From positions 7,064 through 71,063 of the forward strand of contig BDDD01005179.1 of the NCBI GenBank assembly GCA_001972305.1: DNA of 64,000 bases, read 5' to 3'. The translations under genes and the position numbers were made by a program. Shown here in pieces: positions 1 to 8,944 of the stretch. This DNA comes from Cephalotus follicularis (Eukaryota; Streptophyta; Magnoliopsida; Oxalidales; Cephalotaceae). How positions within the stretch are numbered: position 1 is the first letter of the stretch; every line of letters begins with the position of its first letter. Under the pieces are notes generated by a model. That model saw only the letters and a program-made list of their open reading frames with translations. It ran no database searches and was not told the origin of the DNA.

Positions 1-1046
1 TTGATTCCGACTTTATCTATACGATATGTTATGGTACGATATGTTAGGATTCGATATGTTATGATATGATATGTTATAATACTGTTGTGAGCAGTTTTTG
101 AATATGTTGTGTGAAAACATATTTATGTGATTTAAGTTGATTTTGATAAATAAATTATTTTAATTTAAATACTGAGTATTGTACCCACCTATGGGGCGTA
201 TCCATAGGCATGTCGTGGGCCTGGCACGGGGACGTCACACTTCCGTAGAAGTGTGATTAGACTACGGTGTCTCTGAGTGTATGAACGAATCCCATGAGGT
301 GGATTTGTGGATCCTCTTTGTATGATAGAGGCGAATGAATCGATTCTAGTTTATGTGATCTGAGGTGAATTCAGATATATGGTCCGAGGTGTGATCGGAT
401 ATATGTATGTAAGAATTGACTTGTGTAGTGTCGTACACATCAATTCTAGTGGGCATGTGGAATTAGCACCTCCCTTGTCAAAATTTATGATATGTGATAT
501 GAATATGGCTCAGTATGTTTTACGAACTACGATTTATAGTGTTTTGAATTGTTTTGTAATTGTTTGAAAGATATGCAATTATCATTTGTATATGATTAAA
601 CTGTTTAATCTGTTAAAGATTTCTGTTACGTTATTATTGAATTATTAACGTTTTTAAATTACATTTACTGTTTTATTTCCCTTATCCGTACTGATGTTTG
701 CTCAGCCGCGTTTTTGTTTTTCCATGCGGCAGGTTTTCAGGAGCAGCGGGGCAAAGTGTGATTGAGTGATGACCACCCTATGTGTTGGATCCTTAGGAGA
801 GTGATCCTTATGTTATGTTTAGTGGTCAGAAACATGGATTATTATGTTTTATGTTTTAAATTGGAACTGAATTATGTTTTGAGTTTTCCGCAGCTACTTA
901 ATATGTTAAATGTTAAGTTTTAATGTTTTGATAAAACTGCCATGTTTTCGGGTGTTTTTGGCTAATAAAGCAAAACCTTATGATTTGTTAAGTTATATAT
1001 GTATGTTATGACCCTGTGATGACTCCCGCCGTCCGGGGGTGTTACA
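1..1046 (+). mobile_element. Element A: 3' part of a long gypsy-type LTR
   Basis: The segment ends in GGGGTGTTACA, a typical LTR 3' end. It resembles the reverse complement of the complete solo LTR at 11274-13434, including the CCTATGG/CATAGGCATG stretch near 190-215 and the final 60 bases. At 1047 the sequence changes to B LTR sequence, equivalent to about 7294-7298 in B's other LTR. A is therefore best read as inserted into B's 5' LTR, with its own start left of the window. No coding sequence is visible. The probable right-hand TSD is 1047-1051 (CAAAT); its partner lies outside. Confidence 0.75.
22..81. repeat. 15-bp tandem repeat, four copies
   Basis: Four consecutive 15-base units start at 22, 37, 52 and 67. 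Each carries the core GATATGTTA with a variable last five bases. They lie inside the A LTR fragment. Confidence 0.8.
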
Positions 1047-1423
1047 CAAATACTCCAAGAGAGATTGTAAAAGGGTAATTATGAAGCTTAATGAACTAGT
1101 GATTAGCTACTGTTGGAATTGTAGTTGTCATGAGAAATTACTGAAACCTACTGGTGCTAATGCATGTGTCCGTAAACATGCATGCATAGATTGATTCTGC
1201 TGGAATTGAGGGATTGTTTGGTGAAAAGGCTTGGAAACACAAAGAGAGAGATCAATTCCAATCGATCTTTGGATAAGAAATTGAGGTTGGGGTAATGACA
1301 TATTTTGGAAGATATGAGTATGCATACCATGTATGTTTATTTTTTGCTGTTGCATGCATTGATTTGATTGGTATTAGATTTTGAAATATATAACCTGCTA
1401 CTGCCTGCATTTCTGGGCAGAAG

Positions 1424-1536
1424 CAGTCGACTGTTCTTCATGGCAGTCGACTACTCAACCCTATCCAGTCGACTGTTAAGAGAAACAGTCGACTGCTCAA
1501 TCAAAACAGCCAACTGTTCTTGAGAACAGCCGACTG
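1424..1536. repeat. Phased palindrome array in B 5' LTR (6 units)
   Basis: CAGTCGACTG or close variants start at 1424, 1444, 1466, 1486, 1507 and 1527, a spacing of 20, 22, 20, 21 and 20 bp. Two units are perfect at 1466 and 1486; the last two read CAGCCAACTG and CAGCCGACTG. Confidence 0.9.
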
Positions 1537-1954
1537 TCCTGGGTTAAGTTTTGATATAGGTCCAGTTTGGGCCTTAATTTGAATTGTTACTATCTTGCTA
1601 CTGTTTCTGTATATGCTACTGTTAATTAGTATATACTAATGATTGTTATAAACCTTGTTGTTCCATATTTCCAAAGATTGAACAAACTAAGTGCTATATG
1701 CACGATTCATGGTATTAACTATCATTTTCAAATGAAAGCTTATTGTTAAAAAGAACTACTGATTTTTCCTCCTATGAGAGGTACCTTCTGTTTTGTTTCC
1801 CAAACTGGAATCCACTATTGTATTAATATCGTTTTCTTCCTATAAGATGTACGATCAATGATTTGTTAAATGTTTCTAAAGAAAACAACTTTTATATTGC
1901 ATACTATTGATATATGTAATATTTCTATTGGATTGATTGAATTATTTGTCTATG

Positions 1955-2166
1955 CTTATTGCGGTTAGTCGAGTGATGGCAGAGGTCACCGACTACGGTG
2001 GTGGTCCTGTGTGCCAGGAGATGGCCAGCATATCCACCCAAACTTATCTGCCTTGCAGATCTTATTTGTTAAACTGTCCGCTAACACCGATAGTAAATGT
2101 TACCTTATCTATCATCTCGGAGTGTAGAGTGATAGATAGGTGGTGCGCAATTTGTGCTAGGAGGTA
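1955..2166 (+). other. Conserved LTR core block (B 5' LTR)
   Basis: A block of about 210 bases with GACTACGGTGGTGG, CCAGGAG, ACTTATCTGCCTTGCAGA and GTGCTAGGAGGTAGCGAC recurs in the LTRs of B, C, D, E, J and, more weakly, H. It stays open as a 76-codon frame here and as an 83-codon frame at 8132. The other families do not keep that frame, so I treat it as a non-coding element. Confidence 0.75.
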
Positions 2167-2727
2167 GCGACATGTGACACCCAAACCACAGTATGAATTG
2201 ATTGTACCCTTGTGCGGTATTCCAGCATTTGTATTTTCTATCGCCACTTGGCATGATTGCTTATATATTGGAATACTTAAATGTTATTTTAAATATAAAC
2301 TGTCATGCATGTTGCATTCATATATTCCTTAACATGCATTATCTTCCTACTTAGCCAAGTGAGGACAACGGCTAACCCCTACAATTTCAGATTAAGCGAA
2401 GGCTTTGGAGATTGCTGCTGAAGCTTGGAGAGCTTCTGTTTTTCATCTTAAGGTTGTTATTTTGTTATGATGTACTGTATTGTAATGAACGGTTCATACC
2501 CCGTTACTGTTGTACTTTCCTTATGTATAAGGATAACTTTTGGCTTGCACCTGCACGTAGTATGGGCTGCGTGCGGATGACTTGTATTTTATATTCCGGC
2601 TTACTGAATGCTTCTGCATATTATTTATGAATTGATGAATGGAATGCTGGAATATTCTGTTTAATTCTGATATCACCATATATGCTTGTGTCTTAATTGG
2701 ATATGGTAAGGCGGGGTGTGACAAGCA

Positions 2728-2739
2728 TGGTATTAGAGC
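2728..2739 (+). other. Primer-binding site of B
   Basis: TGGTATTAGAGC lies four bases after the 5' LTR end. It differs by one base from TGGTATCAGAGC, the site complementary to the 3' end of initiator methionine tRNA used by many plant elements. Confidence 0.85.
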
Positions 2740-2827
2740 ATATTCCATGTATGCTAGCTGGGATAAGTTTCTCAGAAATTAGGTGAATTGTTTCCTAATG
2801 ATTATGCCATTCCGTATAGGAAACCGA

Positions 2828-3439
2828 ATGGACCTACGAAGAGGAAGAAGGGGAAGGCGTAGAGCCGATGAAGGTGTCAATGCACCGCAGGTACATGGAA
2901 ATGATCCACCAGTGAACGAAGGAGTGAATGTACCTCCGGCGCACGACGAGAGGAGTAATTTTGACCGCATGGCTGACCTCTTCCAATAGTAGATTCAAGC
3001 CAACGTGGCGAATGTGGAATGGATAACCGATTTCATCCGACAACAGATGACTACTAATGCCGCTCACATGGAGGAAATGCAGCGATTGTGCGTTCAAGCA
3101 CAACAGGTTACACAACCTTCTGGGCGATATAGGCGAGCTTCCAAACAGCCTCAACAGACTGCTACTCAAGATACTTCTCGATCAAGGACTCCCATCCGAA
3201 GTGGTCACTCGTGTTCTGGAGGATGCAATTTTTGTGGTCTTCCAAATCATGAGGAAACTAAGTGCTGGAAGAAGGTAGGAAAGTGCCTGAGATATGGTTC
3301 GTATGATCACCGCGTGAAAGAGTGTCCCCTTATGAAAACTCAACCGAGTAATGATGGAGCTGGTGGAAGTGGCGCGGCTACTCAACTGCGAGGAGGTACC
3401 GGCAAAAGAATCATGCAAGGTAAGGTTATACTCATCTAA
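2828..3439 (+). pseudogene. gag remnant of B (capsid core deleted)
   Basis: The start is chosen at the ATG opening an Arg/Gly-rich N terminus (MDLRRGRRGRR), the same start used by C and D. Two adjacent TAG codons at 2987-2992 interrupt the frame, both explained by CAG to TAG. The frame then runs to a nucleocapsid with a canonical CX2CX4HX4C knuckle (CNFCGLPNHEETKC, about 3226-3267) and a second knuckle whose second Cys is Tyr (CLRYGSYDH). The capsid core seen in C (RQNPP..FKGELDA and onward, roughly 200 codons) is absent: the sequence jumps from the N-terminal part to the Ser/Arg-rich linker near 3140-3150. The product would have bound the RNA genome in the particle. Non-functional. Confidence 0.82.
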
Positions 3440-3640
3440 ATATGAAGTTATAGTTGCTCGTATATCAATTGACCCTTTAGCCACATACTCATTCATTGCA
3501 TCATGTTCTGTACGACTGGCATTACATTACTGCTTTTGTACACATGTATTTGGAGGCGAATGCTCCAACTAGTGATTGCTTGTTGACCGATGCGATAATA
3601 GATAATAGTGCGATCCCGATTGTGGGAGTTCAGTATCGAA
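3440..3640 (+). pseudogene. Aspartic protease remnant of B
   Basis: Only fragments remain. Around 3450-3510 one frame reads ARISIDPLATYSFIA, a decayed match to the gypsy protease site normally D-S/T-G-A-T-H-S-F-I. Around 3545-3630 another frame matches the LEVNA..GDYLLTDT segment of element C. The rest of the protease up to the RT start is deleted. No functional enzyme is possible. Confidence 0.6.
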
Positions 3641-3679
3641 AGATGATCTGCGACTGCTCCTATATCCAGAGCACCGGTT

Positions 3680-4766
3680 CTGTTTGTGGAAAAGAAGGAT
3701 GGATCGATGTGGCTATGCTTTGACTACAGGCTGTTAAATCAAGTAATGGTGAAGAACAAGTATCCTCTGCCACATATTGAGCAGTTGTTTGACCAATTGC
3801 AAGGATCAACTATATTCTCCAAACTTGACCTAAGAACAGCTATCATCAATTAAGGATCAGCGAGGGTGATGTAGAGAAGACCGCATTTCGAACCAGATAT
3901 GGGCATTATGAATTTCTGATACTGCCGTTGGTTTGACAAATGCTCCTGCAGCCTTTATGTGTCTGATGAACAAAGAGTTCCAACCTTACCTGGACCAGTT
4001 TTTCGTTATATTCTTAGATGACATCCTGATCTACTCAAAGAGCATTGAGGAACACATGCAGCACTTGAGAATTGTACTGCAGACACTATGGAAGGAACAG
4101 CTATACGCCAAATTCAGCAAGTGCGAATTTTGGCTGGATCATGTGACTTTCCTAGGTCACATTGTGTCGAGTGAAGGACTGTCAGTGGATCCTTCGAAGA
4201 TAGAAAGTATTGTTGACTGGCCCCAACCGAGGAACGTTACGGAGGTTCGTAGTTTCTTGGGATTGGCTGGCTATAACCGGAGATTCATCGGGGGATTTTC
4301 GAAGCATGCTACACCACTGACACAGTTGACTCAAAAGAAGTCCAGTTTTGTGTGGGATAATTCTTGTGAGGCAAGTTTCCAAGAGTTGAAGAGTCGATTG
4401 ATTTCGGCTCCAGTGTTGGCATTACCAGAGGGTAATGGGGGTTTCACTGTCTATACTGATGCTTCTGGGAAAGGATTGGGATGCGTTCTTATGCAACATG
4501 GTAGGGTGATTGCATACGCATCAAGGAAGTTAAAGCCGTACGAGGAAAATTATCCCGTACACGATCTTGAGTTAGCAGCCATAGTCTTTGCTTTGCAGAA
4601 ATCGAGGCACTACCTCTATGGTGCTCAGTTTGAGATCTTTACTGACCATAAGAGTTTGAAGTATTTGTTTTCCCAGAAGGAGCTCAACATGAGACAGAGG
4701 CGATGGGTGGAATTCTTTAACGATTATAACTGCAACATTCAATACCACCCTGTTAAAGTGAAGTAG
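3680..4766 (+). pseudogene. Reverse transcriptase and RNase H remnant of B
   Basis: The RT begins abruptly in the KKDGS..LC.DYRLLN region (about 3690-3745); the N-terminal RT residues present in C are missing. The [10 protein letters not shown] and SKLDLR motifs follow, then a frameshift before 3933. From 3933 one frame runs to 4766. It contains FLDDILIYS (catalytic Asp pair, about 4012-4038), [24 protein letters not shown] and the RNase H stretch [30 protein letters not shown] and [12 protein letters not shown] frameshift near 4760 (GKAN expected, KVK seen) ends the frame before VADALSR. The protein would copy element RNA into DNA and remove the RNA strand. Confidence 0.88.
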
Positions 4767-6349
4767 TGGCTGATGCCCTGAGTCGTAAGGCAATGATTGC
4801 TAGAGCAATGGTTTCACAGTGGAAGCTATTGGAGGAATTTCAGAGATGGAATCCATTCATGGTTTTCTGAGGAGTTACTGTGGCGAGTCTGAGAAAACAA
4901 CCGGAACTTCTGGAGCATGTTCTGACTGCTCAGTATAGTGAATCTGAATTGTGGAGTATTCATGAGAACCTAGACACTGATTCTGAGTTCTCCGTTCATA
5001 CCGATGGCATATTGAGGTTCCGAGGGAGGATATGTGTTCCGGATGACGAGAGCATCAAGAATGAGCTACTGCAACAAGCTCACAAATCAAAGTACAGTGT
5101 TCACCCAGGGAGTTCCAAGATGTGGCACGACCTGAAAAAGAACTACTGGTTGAGTGGTATGAAGAGAGAAATTGCTAAATATGTAGCAAGATGTTTGACC
5201 TGTCAGCGAGGGAAGGCTGAACATCAGAAAGCTACGGGACTGCTACAATCGCTACCAGTGGTTGAATGAAATGGGAGCATGTGACCATAGACTTCGTGTC
5301 AGGCTTACCGAGGTCACGAAATCAGCATGAAGCAGTGTGGATAGAATGGACAGACTCACTAAGTCTGCTCACTTTCTTCCGATGGACATGACGTATTCTG
5401 TCGAGAAGCTTGCTCGATTGTTTATCCGGGAGATAGTGAGATTGCATGGAGTGCCGGTCAGTATTGTTTCTGACCAAAATGCTAGATTTACTTCAAGGTT
5501 CTGGAAGAAGTTCCAAACAGCGATGGGAACAACCTTGAACTTTAACACTGTATTCCACCCACAGACTGACGGACAGTCCGAGCGTACTATTCAGACTCTA
5601 GAGGATATGCTACGGGTTGCATGATTGATTTTGCTGGGAGTTGGGAGGATGATCTGGCATTGATTGAGTTCTCTTACAACAACAGTTTTCACACCAGCAT
5701 TAGAATGGCTCCCTATGAAGCTTTGTAGGGAAGGAAGTGCAGATCACCTATTTGCTGGGATGAGGTAGGTGAGAGACAAGTGCTGGGACCGGACTTGGTA
5801 CAAGAGACCACTGATAAAGTGGAAATGATCAAGAAGAGACTGCTAGCTGCACAAAGTTGGCAGAAGAGTTACACTGATAGCAAGAGAAGGAAGCTAGAGT
5901 TTGAAAAGGGGGATCATGTTTTCTTGAAGATCTCGCCTTCGAAAGGGATACACCGTGATGGCCTCAAAGGGAAGTTGGCTCCAAGGTATATTGGACCTTA
6001 CGAGATACTCATTGGACCCTACGAGATACTGGAGAGAGTAGGGGAGGTAGCATATCAGATTGCACTACTGCCTAGTTTGTCGGACGTGCATAACGTATTT
6101 CATGTCTCCATGCTACGAAAATACGTACCTGACCCATCTCACATATTGAGATACGACCCTGGATTCATCAGTCCTAGATTGACATATGAAGAAATATCGA
6201 CGAGGATAGTGGATCGAATGGAAAAGGTGCTAAGGAACAAGACCATTCCTAAGGTAAAGGTGTTGTGGCGTTTTTACGGAACGGAGGAAGCCACATGGGA
6301 GCGTGAGGACGAAATGAGGGAGACATTTCCCCACTTGTTCGGAATGTAA
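4767..6349 (+). pseudogene. Integrase with chromodomain of B, frameshifted
   Basis: The zinc-binding HHCC module lies in the 4880-5269 frame (QQAHKSKYSVHPG...CLTCQRGKAEHQ). The catalytic core lies in the 5337-5624 frame, with RLTKSAHFLP, VSDQNARFTS (expected DRD) and HPQTDGQSERTIQ holding the Glu. From 5780 to 6349 one frame covers the C-terminal GDHVFLKISP..KG module, APRYIGPYEIL, HNVFHVSMLRKY and a chromodomain-like tail (KVLWRFYGTEEATWE). There are frame breaks near 5270-5335 and 5625-5780 and a TAG at 5728. The family inserts cDNA into the genome; chromodomains are thought to steer it to heterochromatin. Confidence 0.87.
5990..6031 (+). repeat. 21-bp tandem duplication in B integrase
   Basis: Two 21-base units (5990-6010 and 6011-6031) differ at two positions and duplicate the peptide IGPYEIL in frame. 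Element C at 32041 has only one copy, so this is a duplication in B or its recent lineage. Confidence 0.93.
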
Positions 6350-6382
6350 TGTAAGGGCTAAATTCGAGGACGAATTTTCTTT

Positions 6383-6396
6383 AAGGATGGGGGGAA
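6383..6396 (+). other. Polypurine tract of B
   Basis: AAGGATGGGGGGAA directly precedes the 3' LTR start TGTAATAACC and would prime plus-strand DNA synthesis. Confidence 0.85.
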
Positions 6397-6544
6397 TGTA
6401 ATAACCGCAAATTCAATTCGTGTACATTGTAATATTGATGAATAAAATGTGCACTTACTTGAATTTAATGTCCAATTATTATACGGTTTGTGGTTGTTAG
6501 TTATTTGAGCAAATGGGCCTAAAATAACCAAAAGCAGCCATCGA

Positions 6545-6623
6545 CAACCGACTGTCACAGGGGAACAGTCGACTGTCTAATGCGTGGTGTGAGAGTCGAC
6601 TGCCTGTTGAAGACAGTCGACTG
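6545..6623. repeat. Upstream palindrome array in B 3' LTR (4 units)
   Basis: Units start at 6545 (CAACCGACTG), 6566 (CAGTCGACTG), 6593 (GAGTCGACTG) and 6614 (CAGTCGACTG), spaced 21, 27 and 21 bp. It lies about 150 bp into the LTR, presumably U3. Confidence 0.88.
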
Positions 6624-7671
6624 GATCGGTACAGAACAGGTGTCTGTGCATGCCTGTGTGACTGAATCAAAAGGCATTGCATGAGGGACAAGTGTTAGGC
6701 GAAGTCACCAGCTGCCTGAGCATGCAAAAAGGAGTGCTTGCATGTCTTCTATCCCTCCTGCAACCTGCAGACAGAAGATGGAAAGAGAGAAAGTAAATGT
6801 AAGCAAAGTGCATGTGAGAGAGAGAAGGAAATGAGACAAGGCTGAGTTATGGGAATCTGGCGAATTCAAAGGTCCCTAAGACTTTATATCAACTGTTGAT
6901 TTGAGAGTGAGTGTTAGAAAACACTGAAGATTGAGGAGAGTTGCTGAAATTGGTGAAAGCTTGCATTTGAGGAATTGGAGAGCTCAAAGAAAGAGAGTTG
7001 AAGCTTTTGATTTTCTTGGTAAGTTCTCAAACCGAACTCACTGCTAATGTGATGATAATGTAACTAGGAGGATGTTTAATATCTTCTGTTAACATGGTTA
7101 AGGTTAGCAACTTCTAGAATTGAAATGGAAAGTGGTAAATGGTTCAAGTAAAGTGGAGATTATAACCTCTAATTTGGATTGTAGTTGTTGTTAGATGTCA
7201 TGATATAAGCTTACTGATTCCCTTAAGTATATATATACACACCTTCTGTTCACACGTTTAAGGTCAATGAATCTGGAATTGAAATATACTTGACAAAGAG
7301 TCCAAGAGAGATTGTAAAAGGGTAATTATGAAGCTTAATGAACTAGTGATTAGCTACTGTTGGAATTGTAGTTGTCATGAGAGATTACTAAAACCTACTG
7401 GTGCTAATGCATGTGTCCGTAAACATGCATGCATAGATTGATTCTGTTGGAATTGAGGGATTGTTTGGGGAAAAGGCTTGGAATCACAAAGAGAGAGATC
7501 AATTCCAATCGATCTTTGGATAAGCAATTGAGGTAGGGGTAATCACATATTTTGGAAGATATGAGTATGCATACCATGCATGTTTATTTTCTGCTTGTTG
7601 CATGGATTGATTTGATTGGTATTAGATTTTGAAATATATAACCTGCTACTGCCTGCGCTTCTGGGCAGAAG

Positions 7672-7762
7672 CAGTCGAATGTTCTTCATGGCAGTTGACT
7701 GTTAAGAGAAACAGTCGACTGCTCAATCAAAACAGCCGACCGTTCTTGAGAACAGCCGACTG
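7672..7762. repeat. Main palindrome array in B 3' LTR (5 units)
   Basis: Units start at 7672, 7692, 7712, 7733 and 7753, spaced 20, 20, 21 and 20 bp. The sister array at 1424-1536 has six units, so one was gained or lost after insertion. Confidence 0.9.
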
Positions 7763-8174
7763 TCCTCGGTTAAGTTCTGATATAGGTCCTGTTTGGGCTT
7801 TAATTTGAATTGTTACTGTCTTGCTACTGTTTCTGTATATGCTACTGTTAATTAGTATATAGTAATGATTGTTATAAACCTTGTTGTTCCATATTTCCAA
7901 AGATTGAACAAACTAAGTGCTATATGCACGATTCATGGTATTAACTATCATTTTCAAATGAAAGCTTATTGTTAAAAAGAACTACTGATTTTTCCTCCTA
8001 TGAGAGGTACCTTCTGTTTTGTTTCCTAAACTGGAAACCACTATTGTATTAATATCGTTTCCTCCTATAAGATGTACGATCAATGATTTGTTAAATGTTT
8101 CTAAAGAAAACAACATTTATATTGCATACTATTGATATATGTAATATTTCTATTGAATCTATTGTCTATGCTTA

Positions 8175-8383
8175 TTGCCGTTAGTCGAGTGATGGCAGAG
8201 GTCACCGACTACGGTGGTGGTCCTGTGTGCCAGGAGTTGGCCAGCGTATCCACCCAAACTTATCTGCCTTGCAGATCTTTTTTGTTAAACTGTCCGCTAA
8301 CACCGGCAGTAAATGTTACCTTATCTATCATCTCAGAGTGTAGAGTGATAGATAGGTGGTGCGCAGTTTGTGCTAGGAGGTAG
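8175..8383 (+). other. Conserved LTR core block (B 3' LTR)
   Basis: Second copy of the block at 1955-2166, nearly identical, ending in GTGCTAGGAGGTAGCGAC. About 180 bp downstream are the ACTTAGCCAAGT hairpin and the ACAATTTCAG site. Confidence 0.75.
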
Positions 8384-8944
8384 CGACATGTGACACCCAA
8401 ACCATAGTATGAATTGATTGTACCCTTGTGCGATATTCCTGCATTTGTATTGTCTATGGACACTTGGCATGATTGCTTATCTATTGGAATACTTAAATGT
8501 TATTTTAAATATAAACTGTCATACATGTTGCTTTCATATATTCCTTAACATGCATTATCTTCCTACTTAGCCAAGTGAGGACAACGGCTAACCCCTACAA
8601 TTTCAGATTAAGCGAAGGCTTTGGAGATCGCTGCTGAACCTTGGAGAACTTTTGTTTTTCATCTTAAGGTTGTTATTTTGTTATGATGTACTGTATTGTA
8701 ATGAACAGTTCATACCCCGTTACTGTTGTACTTTCCTTATGTATAAGGATAACTTTTGGCTTGCACCTGCACGTAGTATGGGCTGCGTGCGGATGACTTG
8801 TATTTTATATTCCGGCTTACTGAATGCTTCCGCATATTATTTATGAATTGATGAATGGAATGCTGGAATATTATGTTTAATTCTGATATCACCATATATG
8901 CTTGTGTCTTGATTGGATATGGTAAGGCGGGGTGTGACATTATG

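Larger units (their letters stand above)
1047..2723 (+). repeat. Element B 5' LTR (3' portion)
   Basis: It matches 7294-8939 nearly base for base and ends GGGGTGTGACA just before the primer site. The first about 0.9 kb is missing here because element A interrupts it and the window begins inside A. Compared with the 3' LTR it has one extra palindromic unit near 1466. Confidence 0.92.
1047..8939 (+). mobile_element. Element B: Ty3/gypsy chromovirus, degenerate
   Basis: Order: 5' LTR remainder (1047-2723), primer site, gag, protease remnant, RT, RNase H, integrase with a chromodomain-like tail, polypurine tract, 3' LTR (6397-8939). The LTR starts TGTAATAACC and ends GGGGTGTGACA. The long LTR and C-terminal chromodomain fit the chromovirus branch, probably Tel/Tekay-like. 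Reading frames are interrupted by stops, frameshifts and large deletions in gag and protease/RT, so it is not autonomous. The base after the 3' LTR begins TATGG; the matching left TSD is outside the window. Confidence 0.9.
6397..8939 (+). repeat. Element B 3' LTR
   Basis: It starts TGTAATAACCGC after the polypurine tract and ends GGGGTGTGACA (2543 bp). In order it holds a palindrome array (6545-6623), a TATA-like CTTTATATCA near 6880, a strong splice-donor-like TTGGTAAGTT at about 7015, a second donor-like GAGGTAGGGG at 7531, a second palindrome array (7672-7762), the conserved core block (8175-8383), the ACTTAGCCAAGT hairpin (8565-8576) and acceptor-like ACAATTTCAG ending at 8606. Confidence 0.93.

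Noticed and set aside
1424..1536. Regularly spaced palindromes resembling a CRISPR array
   Set aside because: Repeats are 10 bp with 10-bp spacers, lie inside a plant LTR, are copied in the sister LTR, and have no cas-like gene nearby.
1937..2167. 76-codon frame in B LTR, also open in the other LTR at 8132-8383
   Set aside because: LTR copies are identical by descent, and the homologous block in C, E, H and J does not keep the frame.
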